A stretch of 64,000 bases of DNA from Zobellella iuensis (lineage in GTDB: Bacteria > Pseudomonadota > Gammaproteobacteria > Enterobacterales > Aeromonadaceae): positions 56,241-120,240 of the forward strand of contig NZ_JAERTZ010000015.1 in assembly GCF_016746085.1 (NCBI RefSeq). The letters run 5' to 3'. The translations under genes and the position numbers were made by a program. The notes below the pieces were generated by a model that saw only the letters and a program-made list of their open reading frames with translations, had not been told where the DNA came from and searched no databases. Within the stretch, counting starts at the first letter, position 1, and each line of letters begins with the position of its first letter. Positions 36,100 to 44,447 of this stretch are shown piece after piece.

Positions 36100-36861
36100 T
36101 CAGGCCTTGATGGTTTCCCGGTATCGGGCGCAGGCGGCGCCGAAGGCGGTAAAGATGGCCCGGTAGAGCGGATGCTCGGCGCTGCGCCATTCCGGGTGCC
36201 ACTGCACGCCCAGGGCGAAGGGATGGGCCGGATCGCTGATGGCCTCGATCAGGCCGTCCGGGGCCAGGGCCTCGGCGATCAGGCCCTCGCCCAGCCGGTC
36301 GATGCCCTGCTGGTGCAGGGAATTGACCTCGAATTCCGGCGCGCCGCCGAGCCGGGCGAGCAGGCCGTCCGGATTGAGGCGGATGCCGTGGGCGGGCTGG
36401 TAGTGCTCGTCCATGTGGTCGGCCGCCGGCTCCCGGTGATCGAGCAGGCCGGGCAGTTCCTGCAGCGGCTGGCGCAGGCTGCCGCCGTAGGCCACGTTCA
36501 TTTCCTGCAGCCCCCGGCAGATGCCGAGCAGGGGCAGTTGCAGGCGGCGGGCGGCGCGGACGAGCGACAGGGCCGAGCCGTCCCGGGCCGGATCGTAGCG
36601 GCAGTCGCCGGGCCAGGGGGCCTGGCCGAAATGGCGGGGCTCCACATTGCTGTAGCTGCCGGTGAGGCAGAGGCCGTCGAGCCGGGCCAGGATGGCCGGA
36701 TCCAGGCCCTCGTCCAGGGCCGGCAGCAGTACCACCTCCACCCCGGCCGAGCGGCGCAGGGCCTCGACGTACTTGTTGACCACCATATGGCAGCCATGCC
36801 CCTCTATCTGGCGCTGGCAGGCGCTGACGCCCACTACAGGATTGTTCATTTTTATTTCCAT
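36100..36861 (-). CDS. puuD: Gamma-glutamyl-gamma-aminobutyrate hydrolase
   Basis: This class I glutamine-amidotransferase-like hydrolase of 253 residues cleaves gamma-Glu-GABA to glutamate and GABA, the last step of the Puu route. The nucleophile cysteine lies in LLGICRGLQEMNVAYGG, and the His-x-Glu pair in ALGVQWHPEW. NSLHQQGID is the family loop. The start MEIKMNNPVVGVSAC matches E. coli PuuD (MENIMNNPVIGV), so the ATG at 36861 is chosen. The ribosome site is GGTGGA. It is divergent from puuA and leads the minus-strand operon. Confidence 0.93.
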   Translation of the reverse strand: MEIKMNNPVVGVSACQRQIEGHGCHMVVNKYVEALRRSAGVEVVLLPALDEGLDPAILARLDGLCLTGSYSNVEPRHFGQAPWPGDCRYDPARDGSALSLVRAARRLQLPLLGICRGLQEMNVAYGGSLRQPLQELPGLLDHREPAADHMDEHYQPAHGIRLNPDGLLARLGGAPEFEVNSLHQQGIDRLGEGLIAEALAPDGLIEAISDPAHPFALGVQWHPEWRSAEHPLYRAIFTAFGAACARYRETIKA

Positions 36862-37124
36862 TTTTCCACCCGATAAAACCTGTTGGTTTATATATTCAAC
36901 GTGTCGCGATATCTTGTATGAGTGAAATAAGAGCATGACTCCATCGTTTGATCCAGATCTGAAAGCATAAAATAAGCGGATTTCCTGCGTCATTTGTGAT
37001 GCGCTTAACTATTTTTCACAAAATGTTAACCTTTGGTTGGGCGGCCATCTTGCTCTGTTGTGTTCAGTATTCTATAACGATTCATCTTTTGGTGTGGTTA
37101 TTAAAAAGCAACATGGAGTTCACT

Positions 37125-38498
37125 ATGGGTGACAGGGGCATGCAAGAGGCCCGGGCGTTTCTGGAGCAGAACCCGGATATCAATTCCATCGACCTGATGA
37201 TCGGCGACATCAACGGGGTGGTGCGCGGCAAACGCATCCCCCGGGACAGCCTGCTCAAGGCCTACGAAGAGGGGGTCTGCCTGCCGGCGTCCCTGTTCGC
37301 GCTGGACATCAACGGCAATACCATCGAAGAAACCGGACTGGGCCTGGATCAGGGGGAGGGGGATCGGCTGTGCTTTCCGGTGCCGGGCACCCTGAGCCGG
37401 GTGCCCTGGCAGGACAGGCCCTGTGCCCAGGTGCTGATGAGCATGTTTGAAAACGACGGCCGCCCCTTCGCCTACGATCCCCGCCATGTGCTGCGGCGGG
37501 TGCTGGACCGCTTCGCCGAGCTGGGGCTGACCCCGGTGGTGGCGGTGGAAACCGAGTTTTACGTGGTGGACCGGGAGCGGGATGGCCAGCACCAGCTGCA
37601 GCCGCCCCTGTCGCCGGTCACCGGCAAGCGGGACAAGCAGTGCCAGGTGTATTCCCTGTCGGATCTGGACGACCACTGCGACTTTATCGAAAGCATTCAT
37701 CAGTCGGCCCTGACCCAGCAGCTGCCGGTGGACACCGCCATCGCCGAATGCGCCCCGGGCCAGTTCGAGATCAACCTCAAGCACAGGGCCGACGCCATGC
37801 AGGCCTGTGACGAGGCGGTGCTGCTCAAGCGGCTGATCAAGGGGGTGGCGGCCCGCCACGGCATGGAGGCTACCTTTATGGCCAAGCCCTACAACCAGGA
37901 GGCGGGCAGCGGCACTCATATCCATGTGAGCCTGCTTGACGAGCAGGGCCGCAACCGCTTCGCCAGCGAGAATGACCAGGGCCTGGGCAGCGAGACGCTG
38001 CGCCAGGCGGTGGCCGGGGTGCTGGCGCTGATGCCCGAGTCGATGGTGGTGTTCGCCCCCAACGCCAACAGCTACCGCCGTTTCCAGCCCGGCTTCTACG
38101 TGCCCATGAGCCAGACCTGGGGCGCCGACAACCGCACCGTGGCGGTGCGCATTCCCGGCGGAAGCGCCGAGGCGCGCCGGCTGGAGCACCGGGTGGCCGG
38201 TGCCGACGCCAACCCCTACCTGCTGGTGGCCAGCATACTGGCGGGCATCCATCTCGGCATCAGCCAGCGGCTGAGCCCGCCGGTGCCGGTGACCGGCAAT
38301 GCCTACGCCAGCCATCCGCCCAGCCTGCCCAACAGCTGGATCCAGGCGCTGGATCAGTGGCAACGCAACGAGGTGCTGCCCTCCTACCTGGGGGCGGAGT
38401 TCTGCCGGGTTTACCACGCCAACCGCTACGGCGAGCGGCAGCTGTTTATGCGCCATGTCAGCTCCCAGGAGTACGACTGGTATCTGCGTTCGGTGTAA
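37125..38498 (+). CDS. puuA: Gamma-glutamylputrescine synthetase
   Basis: This glutamine-synthetase-fold ligase of about 457 residues joins glutamate to putrescine with ATP. Motifs of the fold are present: DLMIGDINGVVRGKRIP (N-terminal beta-grasp), VETEFYVVD, HRADAMQACDEAVLLKRL, ATFMAKPYNQEAGSGTHIHV, and APNANSYRRFQPG with AVRIPGG. It aligns with E. coli PuuA over its length. The ATG at 37125 has a ribosome site (GGAG, six bases ahead). An ATG four codons upstream has a poor site. The 263-base divergent gap to puuD is AT-rich and must contain both promoters, but none was assigned with confidence. Confidence 0.94.
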   Translation: MGDRGMQEARAFLEQNPDINSIDLMIGDINGVVRGKRIPRDSLLKAYEEGVCLPASLFALDINGNTIEETGLGLDQGEGDRLCFPVPGTLSRVPWQDRPCAQVLMSMFENDGRPFAYDPRHVLRRVLDRFAELGLTPVVAVETEFYVVDRERDGQHQLQPPLSPVTGKRDKQCQVYSLSDLDDHCDFIESIHQSALTQQLPVDTAIAECAPGQFEINLKHRADAMQACDEAVLLKRLIKGVAARHGMEATFMAKPYNQEAGSGTHIHVSLLDEQGRNRFASENDQGLGSETLRQAVAGVLALMPESMVVFAPNANSYRRFQPGFYVPMSQTWGADNRTVAVRIPGGSAEARRLEHRVAGADANPYLLVASILAGIHLGISQRLSPPVPVTGNAYASHPPSLPNSWIQALDQWQRNEVLPSYLGAEFCRVYHANRYGERQLFMRHVSSQEYDWYLRSV

Positions 38499-38513
38499 GG
38501 GAGGAGAGCCACC

Positions 38514-40562
38514 ATGGAAGGATATCAACAGTTGCGGGGTTGCCAGCCGGCGATATCTGGAGTAGGCCCTTTGGCCGACTCCTGCGGGCATGACAGACGA
38601 CGTTATCAGCGGGTTTTGGCGTTACTGCTGAGCGCCCTGCTGGCCCTGGTGTTATTGTGGTCGGGCGGCCTTAGGGCCGGGGAGACGGAACCGACGCTGG
38701 CGCTGAGTCCGCCGGCCCTGGTGCTGAAGGGGATTCCCTTCGAGGTGACGGTGGCGGGAAGTCCGGCGCAGCCCCTGTGGCTGGTGCTGGACGGCCGGCG
38801 CCACGCCCTGGCGTTCGACGACGGCGAGGCGGTGGTGGAGGGCCTGGTCACCGGCGCCGACCACGTCGCCCTGACCCTGGTGGACGCCACCGGCCGGGTG
38901 CTGGCCGAGGTGGACAGCCCGGCCATCGCCGGTTGGCTGTCGGTGCTGCCGGCCCTGCTTGCCATCCTGCTGGCGCTGGTGTTCCGCCAGGTGATACTGG
39001 CGCTGTTCGTCGCCATCTGCGTCGGCGGCTGGCTGGGCTACGGCCTGGCCGGGGAGCAACTGTTGACCAGTGTGCTCGACTCGGTCAATGTGCATGTGCT
39101 CGCCGCCGCCAGCGACTCGGAGCACATGTCGGTGGTGCTGTTCTGCCTGCTGATCGGCGGCATGGTGGGCATCATCTCCCGCAACGGCGGCACCGTCGGC
39201 ATCGCCCGCCACATCACCCGCTTCGTGCGCGGCCGGCGCAGCGCCCAGACCACCACCGGCCTGCTGGGCACCGCCATCTTCTTCGACGACTACGCCAACG
39301 CCCTGATCGTCGGCAACACCATGCGCAACATCACCGACAAGCTGCGTATCTCCCGGGAAAAGCTGGCCTACCTGGTGGATTCCACCGCCGCGCCGGTGTC
39401 CGCGATCCTGCTGGTGACCACCTGGATAGGCTTTCAGGTGGGCCTGATCGATGAGGCCATTCGTCAGATCGATGGCTTCGAGGGCTCCGCCTACGGGGTC
39501 TTCCTGGCCGCCATCAGCTACAGCTTCTACCCCATACTGGCGCTGCTGTTCGTGTTTATGATAAGCCTCAGCGGGCGCGACTTCGGGCCCATGCTGAAGG
39601 CGGAAATCCGGGCGGTGCAACAGCGTGGCGAGCCGGACGAGGCGCTGACCGACCGGGAAGCCATCGCCGAGGAAGCCAGCATCGACGCCAAGCCGGGCAT
39701 ACCCCACCGGGCCCTGAACGCCATCATCCCGATGACGGTGCTGGTGCTGACCACCCTGGGCGGCATCTGGTATACCGGCATGAGCGAGCTGGGCTTTCCC
39801 GCCGGGGCCAGCCTGCGCGATGTGTTCGGCAACGGCGACTCCTTCACCGCCATGATGTGGGGCTCGTTGCTCAGCACCCTGGTGGCGCTGGTGATGACCC
39901 GGGCCCAGGGCCTGCTGAGCATGGACGAGACCGCCCATTACTGGTTCGAGGGGGTCAAGTCCATGCTGCTGCCCATCACCATACTGATGATGGCCTGGGC
40001 GCTGTCGTCGGTGAACGAGGCGCTCAATACCAGCGACTACCTGGTGAGTGTGCTGAGCGACAGCCTGAGTCCGGAGCTGATCCCGGTGAGCGTCTTCCTG
40101 CTGTCGGCCTTCACCGCCTTCGCCACCGGCTCCTCCTGGGGGGTAATGGGCATCATGATGCCGCTGGTGGTGCCCCTGGCCTGGGCGGTGCTGCAGCACC
40201 ACGGCCTGGCGGGGGATCCGGCGGCCATGCACCTGTTCTACGCCGCGGTGGCGGCGGTGCTGGCCGGCGCGGTGTGGGGGGATCACTGCTCGCCCCTGGC
40301 CGAGACCACCCTGCTGGCGGCCATGGCCTCGGGCTGCGGCCTGGTGGAGCATGTGCGCACCCAGCTGCCCTACGCCCTGTTCGTGGGGGTGATCAGCACC
40401 CTCTGCGCCGTGCTGCCGGTGGCCTACGGCCTGCCCTGGTGGCTGGGGCTGGCGATCAGCGCCGGCATCATGGCCCTGGGGCTGCGGCTGCTGGGCCGGC
40501 GGGCGGAAGCGGCGGAGCAGGAAACGGACATGCCGGCCAGGGCGGAGGCGGACGCCCGATAA
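38514..40562 (+). CDS. NhaC-type Na+/H+ antiporter with N-terminal extra domain
   Basis: This 682-residue membrane protein lies 15 bases after puuA with a strong ribosome site (GGAGGAG). About 32 residues come from a repeat-bearing leader, followed by a membrane helix or signal (about 33-53) and a beta-rich domain (about 55-135, LSPPALVLKGIPFEVTVAG). The antiporter core starts near residue 140 and has eleven or more helices, with GTAIFFDDYANALIVGN, VDSTAAPVSAILLVTTWIGF, TGSSWGVMGIMMPLVVPLAW and WGDHCSPLAETTLLA, typical of NhaC-like transporters. In the puu context it may carry a polyamine-related amine or acid instead of Na+ alone; that is inference. Confidence 0.88.
   Translation: MEGYQQLRGCQPAISGVGPLADSCGHDRRRYQRVLALLLSALLALVLLWSGGLRAGETEPTLALSPPALVLKGIPFEVTVAGSPAQPLWLVLDGRRHALAFDDGEAVVEGLVTGADHVALTLVDATGRVLAEVDSPAIAGWLSVLPALLAILLALVFRQVILALFVAICVGGWLGYGLAGEQLLTSVLDSVNVHVLAAASDSEHMSVVLFCLLIGGMVGIISRNGGTVGIARHITRFVRGRRSAQTTTGLLGTAIFFDDYANALIVGNTMRNITDKLRISREKLAYLVDSTAAPVSAILLVTTWIGFQVGLIDEAIRQIDGFEGSAYGVFLAAISYSFYPILALLFVFMISLSGRDFGPMLKAEIRAVQQRGEPDEALTDREAIAEEASIDAKPGIPHRALNAIIPMTVLVLTTLGGIWYTGMSELGFPAGASLRDVFGNGDSFTAMMWGSLLSTLVALVMTRAQGLLSMDETAHYWFEGVKSMLLPITILMMAWALSSVNEALNTSDYLVSVLSDSLSPELIPVSVFLLSAFTAFATGSSWGVMGIMMPLVVPLAWAVLQHHGLAGDPAAMHLFYAAVAAVLAGAVWGDHCSPLAETTLLAAMASGCGLVEHVRTQLPYALFVGVISTLCAVLPVAYGLPWWLGLAISAGIMALGLRLLGRRAEAAEQETDMPARAEADAR
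38559..38605 (+). repeat. Short repeat, copy A (inside the 5' end of the antiporter gene)
   Basis: This 47-base segment from GGAGTAGGCCCTTTGGCCGA to the end of ACGACGTTATC matches 40715-40760 at roughly 41 of 46 positions, in the same orientation. It is translated as part of the antiporter leader (GVGPLADSCGHDRRRYQ). It contains the hairpin GGCC-CTTT-GGCC. Confidence 0.75.
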
Positions 40563-40659
40563 AAGAAAAAGCAGACTGCTGGCAAACCTTCAGGCTTACC
40601 TGGACAGGCAACGTCTATGTCAGAACAGGCGGACAAAGGGAACGGCTCCGTCGACCGTC

Positions 40660-40760
40660 ACATGCCAGGGATGGCATGTGCGAGCCTACATGGACGTACT
40701 TGCGGCGTGTCGGCGGAGTTGGCCCTTTGGCCGACTTATGCGGTCATGACAACGACGTTG
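40660..40760 (+). repeat. Short repeat, copy B, with adjoining hairpin (downstream of the antiporter gene)
   Basis: A perfect inverted repeat ACATGCCA-GGGA-TGGCATGT (40660-40679) is followed by an unmatched stretch and then by the 46-base repeat shared with copy A (40715-40760). GTCGGC at 40709-40714 can pair with GCCGAC at 40730-40735. The segment is non-coding and resembles intergenic repeats of marine gammaproteobacteria. Confidence 0.7.
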
Positions 40761-40766
40761 CCATCA

Positions 40767-40797
40767 AGTCAAAAGGGGCCTATGGCCCCTTTTGACT
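40767..40797. terminator. Bidirectional terminator between antiporter and yccU-like genes
   Basis: AGTCAAAAGGGGCC and GGCCCCTTTTGACT pair around TAT. A/T runs on both sides of the stem serve transcription from either direction, and the flanking genes converge here. Confidence 0.88.
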
Positions 40798-40801
40798 CAG
40801 A

Positions 40802-41218
40802 TTATCCCAGCAACTGCTGGTGTACCTGCTTGATACAGAGATCTTCCACGTATTCCAGCTCGGCCTCGGCGGCGGCTTCGGCGGCCTGCAGGCTGGTGAT
40901 GCCTTGCTGCAGCCAGAGGCAGAGCGCCTCGTGCTCTATGGCCTCCAGGGCGATGTCGGAAGCGAACTCGCCGCGGCGGAACACATTGACCAGTTGCACC
41001 GGTTGATCCAGATCCTCCAGGCCGGCCACGCAGGTCTGGCCGAGGATGATGGCGCCCGCCAGCTGGTCATTGACCGGATAGACCTGATAGCCCTGTTGCT
41101 GCAGATATTCCATCACCTGGTAGCTGGCGCGATCCGGGCGGTTCGAGGCCCCGACCAGGGCGATGCTGCGGGTGTTGGAAAGAATACGTTTCAAGCGATG
41201 TTGCTCAAGCGCGTCCAT
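40802..41218 (-). CDS. CoA-binding protein, YccU family
   Basis: This 138-residue Rossmann-fold protein opens MDALEQHRLKRILSNTRSIA and has LVGASNRPDRASYQVMEYLQ, the CoA_binding domain signature. LVNVFRRGEFASDIA and LCLWLQQGI are further family blocks. It is similar in length to E. coli YccU (137). It binds CoA, but its role is not established. It ends at the bidirectional terminator at 40767-40797, convergent with the antiporter gene. The 158 bases upstream, before the reductase gene, hold nothing recognisable. Confidence 0.85.
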   Translation of the reverse strand: MDALEQHRLKRILSNTRSIALVGASNRPDRASYQVMEYLQQQGYQVYPVNDQLAGAIILGQTCVAGLEDLDQPVQLVNVFRRGEFASDIALEAIEHEALCLWLQQGITSLQAAEAAAEAELEYVEDLCIKQVHQQLLG

Positions 41219-41377
41219 GGGGCATACCTAGTGGAATAAAAACCTCTTTATACCAGCTTGCCCACCCGCTAATCCATGGTTGCCTGCGCAATTTCGGCAA
41301 CGGAATGGATGATCGGGAGCCGGCCGATACCCGCCTCCGGTCGGGCTGCCTGCGATGGGTCATACTGCGGCGGCCGC

Positions 41378-42376
41378 CTACGCCGGTCCGGCCCCGCCAC
41401 CCGACCCGCGACCGTGGGGCGTCGTCCAGTCCTGTGCCGGGCCCACGGAGACGATGCCGTGGGGATTGATGGTCGGGTGGCTGCGAAAATAGTGGTGGCG
41501 GATGTGCGCTATGTTGGTGGTGCCGGCGATATTCGCGGTCTGGTAGAGGTCGCGCAGGTAGCCGTAGAGCGCCGGGTATTCCGCTATCTTGCGCCGGTCG
41601 CACTTGAAGTGGGTGTGATAGACGGCATCGAAGCGGGCCAGGGTGGTCCACAGCCGGATGTCCGCCTCGGTCAGGCGCTCGCCCAGCAGGTAGCGCCGGC
41701 CGGACAGCCGGGCTTCGAGCCGCTCCAGTGCCTCGAACAGGGCGGTGACCGCCTCGTCGTAGGCGGCCTGGCGGGTGGCGAAGCCGGCCTGGTAGACGCC
41801 GTTGTTGATCTGGTCGTAGACCCAGGCGTTGAGCTCGTCGATCTCGGGGCGCAGCTCCTGCGGGTAGTAGTCGCCGGCTTTGGCGCCGAGGTCGTCGAAG
41901 GCGCCGTTCAGCATGCGGATGATGTCGGCGGACTCGTTGCTGACGATGGTCTGCCGCTGCTTGTCCCACAGCACCGGCACCGTGACCCGGCCGGAATAAC
42001 GGGCGTCGGCCTTGAGGTAGAGCTGGTACAGGTAGTCGAGGCCGTGGAGGCTGTCGCCGGTGGCGCCCTCGAAGTCGGTGGCGAAGGTCCAGCCGTGCTC
42101 CAGCATCACCGGGTGCACCACGGACACCGGGATCATCTCCTCCAGCCCTTTCAGGCGGCGCATGATCAGGGTGCGGTGGGCCCAGGGGCAGGCCAGGGAC
42201 ACATAAAGATGGTAACGCCCCGCCTCGGCCTGGAAACCCGCCTGGCCGCTGGGACCCGCCTCGCCGGTCGGCGTGATCCAGTGGCGAAACTGACTCTGGC
42301 TACGCTCGAAGCGTCCCTCGGTGGTCTTGGTGTCGTACCAGACATCATGCCAGATGCCATCTACCAACTTACCCAT
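41378..42376 (-). CDS. Glutathionyl-hydroquinone reductase (YqjG/ECM4-type glutathione transferase)
   Basis: This 332-residue omega/xi-class glutathione transferase has catalytic cysteine C63 in SLACPWAHRT, where the xi class reads CPWA. The conserved LKGLEEMIPVSVVHP, VPVLWDKQRQTIVSNESADI and C-terminal FDAVYHTHFKCDRRKIAEYP identify the group. The enzyme reduces glutathionyl-hydroquinones using glutathione in the cytoplasm. The ribosome site AGGAG precedes the ATG at 42376. The gene is monocistronic by position. The 157 bases upstream, before trxC, hold nothing recognisable. Confidence 0.92.
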   Translation of the reverse strand: MGKLVDGIWHDVWYDTKTTEGRFERSQSQFRHWITPTGEAGPSGQAGFQAEAGRYHLYVSLACPWAHRTLIMRRLKGLEEMIPVSVVHPVMLEHGWTFATDFEGATGDSLHGLDYLYQLYLKADARYSGRVTVPVLWDKQRQTIVSNESADIIRMLNGAFDDLGAKAGDYYPQELRPEIDELNAWVYDQINNGVYQAGFATRQAAYDEAVTALFEALERLEARLSGRRYLLGERLTEADIRLWTTLARFDAVYHTHFKCDRRKIAEYPALYGYLRDLYQTANIAGTTNIAHIRHHYFRSHPTINPHGIVSVGPAQDWTTPHGRGSGGGAGPA

Positions 42377-42533
42377 GATCCTGCTCCTATGAAATACTGA
42401 CAGGACTATTGTGGCCGACCGGGCGGGGATGACCAGCGGGGATATTAGAGTCTTTTATTCAAACAATTTGATGTTGTGGCCGGAGGGTTGACTGGCAGCA
42501 GGATTCCTTTCCCGATGCCGTCGTAGGCCTGGT

Positions 42534-42965
42534 TCAATAAAACTGGCTCAGCCATTGGCGCAGCTGGCCGGCGGGCAGGGCGCCGGACTGGCGGGCCAGC
42601 TCCTGGCCGCCGGAAAAGGCGATCAGGGTGGGGATGGAGCGGATGCCGAAGCGGGCTGCCGCCTGCTGGTGGGCTTCCGTATCCAGTTTGGCCAGGCGCA
42701 GCTTGCCCTGCAGCTCGGTGGCGGCGGCGGCGAATACCGGCGCCATCATCTTGCAGGGGCCGCACCAGGGCGCCCAGAAGTCCACCACCAGCGGCAGGGT
42801 TTCATGGGCGAGCAGGCGCTCGAGCCGGGGGCCGTCCAGTTCCAGCGGCGTGCCCGGCAGCAACGAGGCCTTGCATTTGCCGCACTGGGGCCCCTGCTGC
42901 AGCCGGGTCGCCGGCACCCGGTTCTTGGCCCCGCAGGCCGGACATATAAGAAAGTGCTCGCTCAT
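42534..42965 (-). CDS. trxC: Thioredoxin 2
   Basis: This 143-residue thioredoxin has an N-terminal zinc ribbon with two CxxC pairs (CPACGAKN, CGKCKASL) and a thioredoxin fold with active site WAPWCGPCKMM. The zinc ribbon separates TrxC from TrxA. It reduces protein disulfides during oxidative stress. It starts four bases after the stop of the hslJ-like gene, suggesting an ldhA-hslJ-trxC operon on the minus strand. Confidence 0.95.
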   Translation of the reverse strand: MSEHFLICPACGAKNRVPATRLQQGPQCGKCKASLLPGTPLELDGPRLERLLAHETLPLVVDFWAPWCGPCKMMAPVFAAAATELQGKLRLAKLDTEAHQQAAARFGIRSIPTLIAFSGGQELARQSGALPAGQLRQWLSQFY

Positions 42966-42969
42966 GGCA

Positions 42970-43386
42970 TCAGTCCGCGTCGGCCAGGCGATAGCCCAGG
43001 GTGTAGTCGCTGCCGGTCAGGGTCAGTTGCCGGTCGTCATGGCTGACGGCGGCGCCCTGGTTGAGGGTAGCCAGCACCGCGGTTTCCACCTGCTGTATGC
43101 TGCCCGACAGGCAGGCCATCTTGGTGCTGGCCAGGGGATCGGCCTTGAGCCGGCCCTGCTCGAGCCTGGCGCTGCCGAAGAAGCGGTTGCAGCCGGCCAG
43201 GCCGCTGATGGCCATGTGCTCGCCGATGGCCAGATCGGAGCCGATGCCGGCATCGACCGGTTCGCCGTTGACGGTGGCCAGGGTCCAGCGCTGATGCTGC
43301 AGGCTGGACTCGGTGGTGCTGAGGCCACCGCCGGCGCAGGCGGCGAGCAGCAGGGTGGCGGTGGTGGCGGCAAGGACGAGTTTCAT
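42970..43386 (-). CDS. hslJ: META-domain lipoprotein, HslJ-like
   Basis: This 138-residue lipoprotein has the lipobox LAAC at about residues 14-17 and a META domain (QRWTLATVNGEPVDAGIGSD, ISGLAGCNRFFGSARLEQGR, ASTKMACLSG), matching HslJ, a heat-inducible outer-membrane protein. The ATG at 43386 has an excellent ribosome site (AAGGAG); an earlier in-frame start ten codons upstream would lie inside the ldhA region. It follows ldhA by 10 bases. The hslJ-ldhA pairing is the same as in E. coli. Confidence 0.9.
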   Translation of the reverse strand: MKLVLAATTATLLLAACAGGGLSTTESSLQHQRWTLATVNGEPVDAGIGSDLAIGEHMAISGLAGCNRFFGSARLEQGRLKADPLASTKMACLSGSIQQVETAVLATLNQGAAVSHDDRQLTLTGSDYTLGYRLADAD

Positions 43387-43396
43387 ACTGTGCTCC

Positions 43397-44386
43397 TTAG
43401 TTGATTTTATTATCACAGGACTCCCCGCGGGAAAGCCGTTGCAGGTTGTCGAGGGTGGTGTGGGCGATGGCGGCCAGGGCTTCCCGGGTGAGGAAAGCCT
43501 GGTGCCCGGTCATGATCACGTTGGGGTAGGCGGACAGCAGGTGAAAGGTGTCGTCGCGGATGATCTCGCTGGATTTGTCGACGAAAAACAGGTTTTCCTC
43601 TTCTTCATACACATCCAGCCCCAGGGCGCCGATCCTGCCGTTGTTGATGGCCTCGATGGCATGGTCGGCGTTGAGCAGGCCGCCCCGGCTGGTGTTGATG
43701 ATCATGACTCCGTCTTTCATCTGCGCGAAGCTGTCCCGGTTGAGCAGGTGATAGTTTTCTTCGAACAGGGGGCAGTGCAGGCTGAGCACGTCGGCCTCGG
43801 CGAACAGTTGCGCCAGCGGTACATAGCGCACCCCCAGGGCCAGGGCCTCGGGGTTCTCCATCGGGTCGTGTGCCAGCAGCACCATGCCCAGGCCCTTGAG
43901 GATACGCAGGGTGGCGATGCCTATTTTGCCGGTGCCGACGATGCCGGCGGTCTTGCCGTGCATATTGAAGCCGACCAGGCCATTGAGGGAGAAGTTGGCA
44001 TCCCGGGTGCGCTGGTAGGCCTTGTGGATATGGCGATTGAGGCTGAGCATCAGCCCCACCGTATGTTCGGCCACCGCTTCCGGTGAGTAGGCCGGCACCC
44101 TTACCACCGTCATGCCGGCCGCCCGGGCCGCGTCCAGATCCACGTTGTTGTAGCCGGCGCAGCGCAGGGCGATGTAGCGTACGCCTCCGGTGGCCAGCAC
44201 CTCGATCACCTCGGCATCGACCTTGTCGTTGACGAAGACACAGATGGCGTCGAAGCCCTTGCCGAGGGCGGCGGTGTGGGGTTCGAGCCGGGCCTCGAAC
44301 CAGGTGATGTCGAAGCCGTAACCGGCATTTTGTTCGGCGAAGGGCTGTTGCATATAGGGCTGGCTGCTGAAGAAGGCGATATTCAC
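43397..44386 (-). CDS. ldhA: D-lactate dehydrogenase (fermentative)
   Basis: This 329-residue D-2-hydroxyacid dehydrogenase starts MNIAFFSSQPYMQQPF, the typical LdhA start. The NAD site is TAGIVGTGKIGIATLRILKG. Catalytic residues are R in NTSRGGLLN, E in LGLDVYEEEE and H in IMTGHQAFLT. It reduces pyruvate to D-lactate. Its length and motifs match E. coli LdhA closely. It leads a probable operon with hslJ and trxC. Confidence 0.95.
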   Translation of the reverse strand: MNIAFFSSQPYMQQPFAEQNAGYGFDITWFEARLEPHTAALGKGFDAICVFVNDKVDAEVIEVLATGGVRYIALRCAGYNNVDLDAARAAGMTVVRVPAYSPEAVAEHTVGLMLSLNRHIHKAYQRTRDANFSLNGLVGFNMHGKTAGIVGTGKIGIATLRILKGLGMVLLAHDPMENPEALALGVRYVPLAQLFAEADVLSLHCPLFEENYHLLNRDSFAQMKDGVMIINTSRGGLLNADHAIEAINNGRIGALGLDVYEEEENLFFVDKSSEIIRDDTFHLLSAYPNVIMTGHQAFLTREALAAIAHTTLDNLQRLSRGESCDNKIN

Positions 44387-44447
44387 CGGTTCTGTGCTCC
44401 GAGCTGCTGGGTTGATATAAGGATACTGTGCGGTTATCGCCGTTTTT

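Noticed and set aside
37039..37053. Possible sigma-54 promoter GGGCGGCCATCTTGC upstream of puuA
   Set aside because: The GG-N10-GC spacing is present, but the -24 half departs from consensus, no palindromic activator element or sigma-54 regulator belongs to this cluster, and PuuR is the expected control.
36862..37124. PuuR operator in the puuA-puuD gap
   Set aside because: No copy of the E. coli-type PuuR box could be matched with confidence, so no site was called despite the likely regulation.
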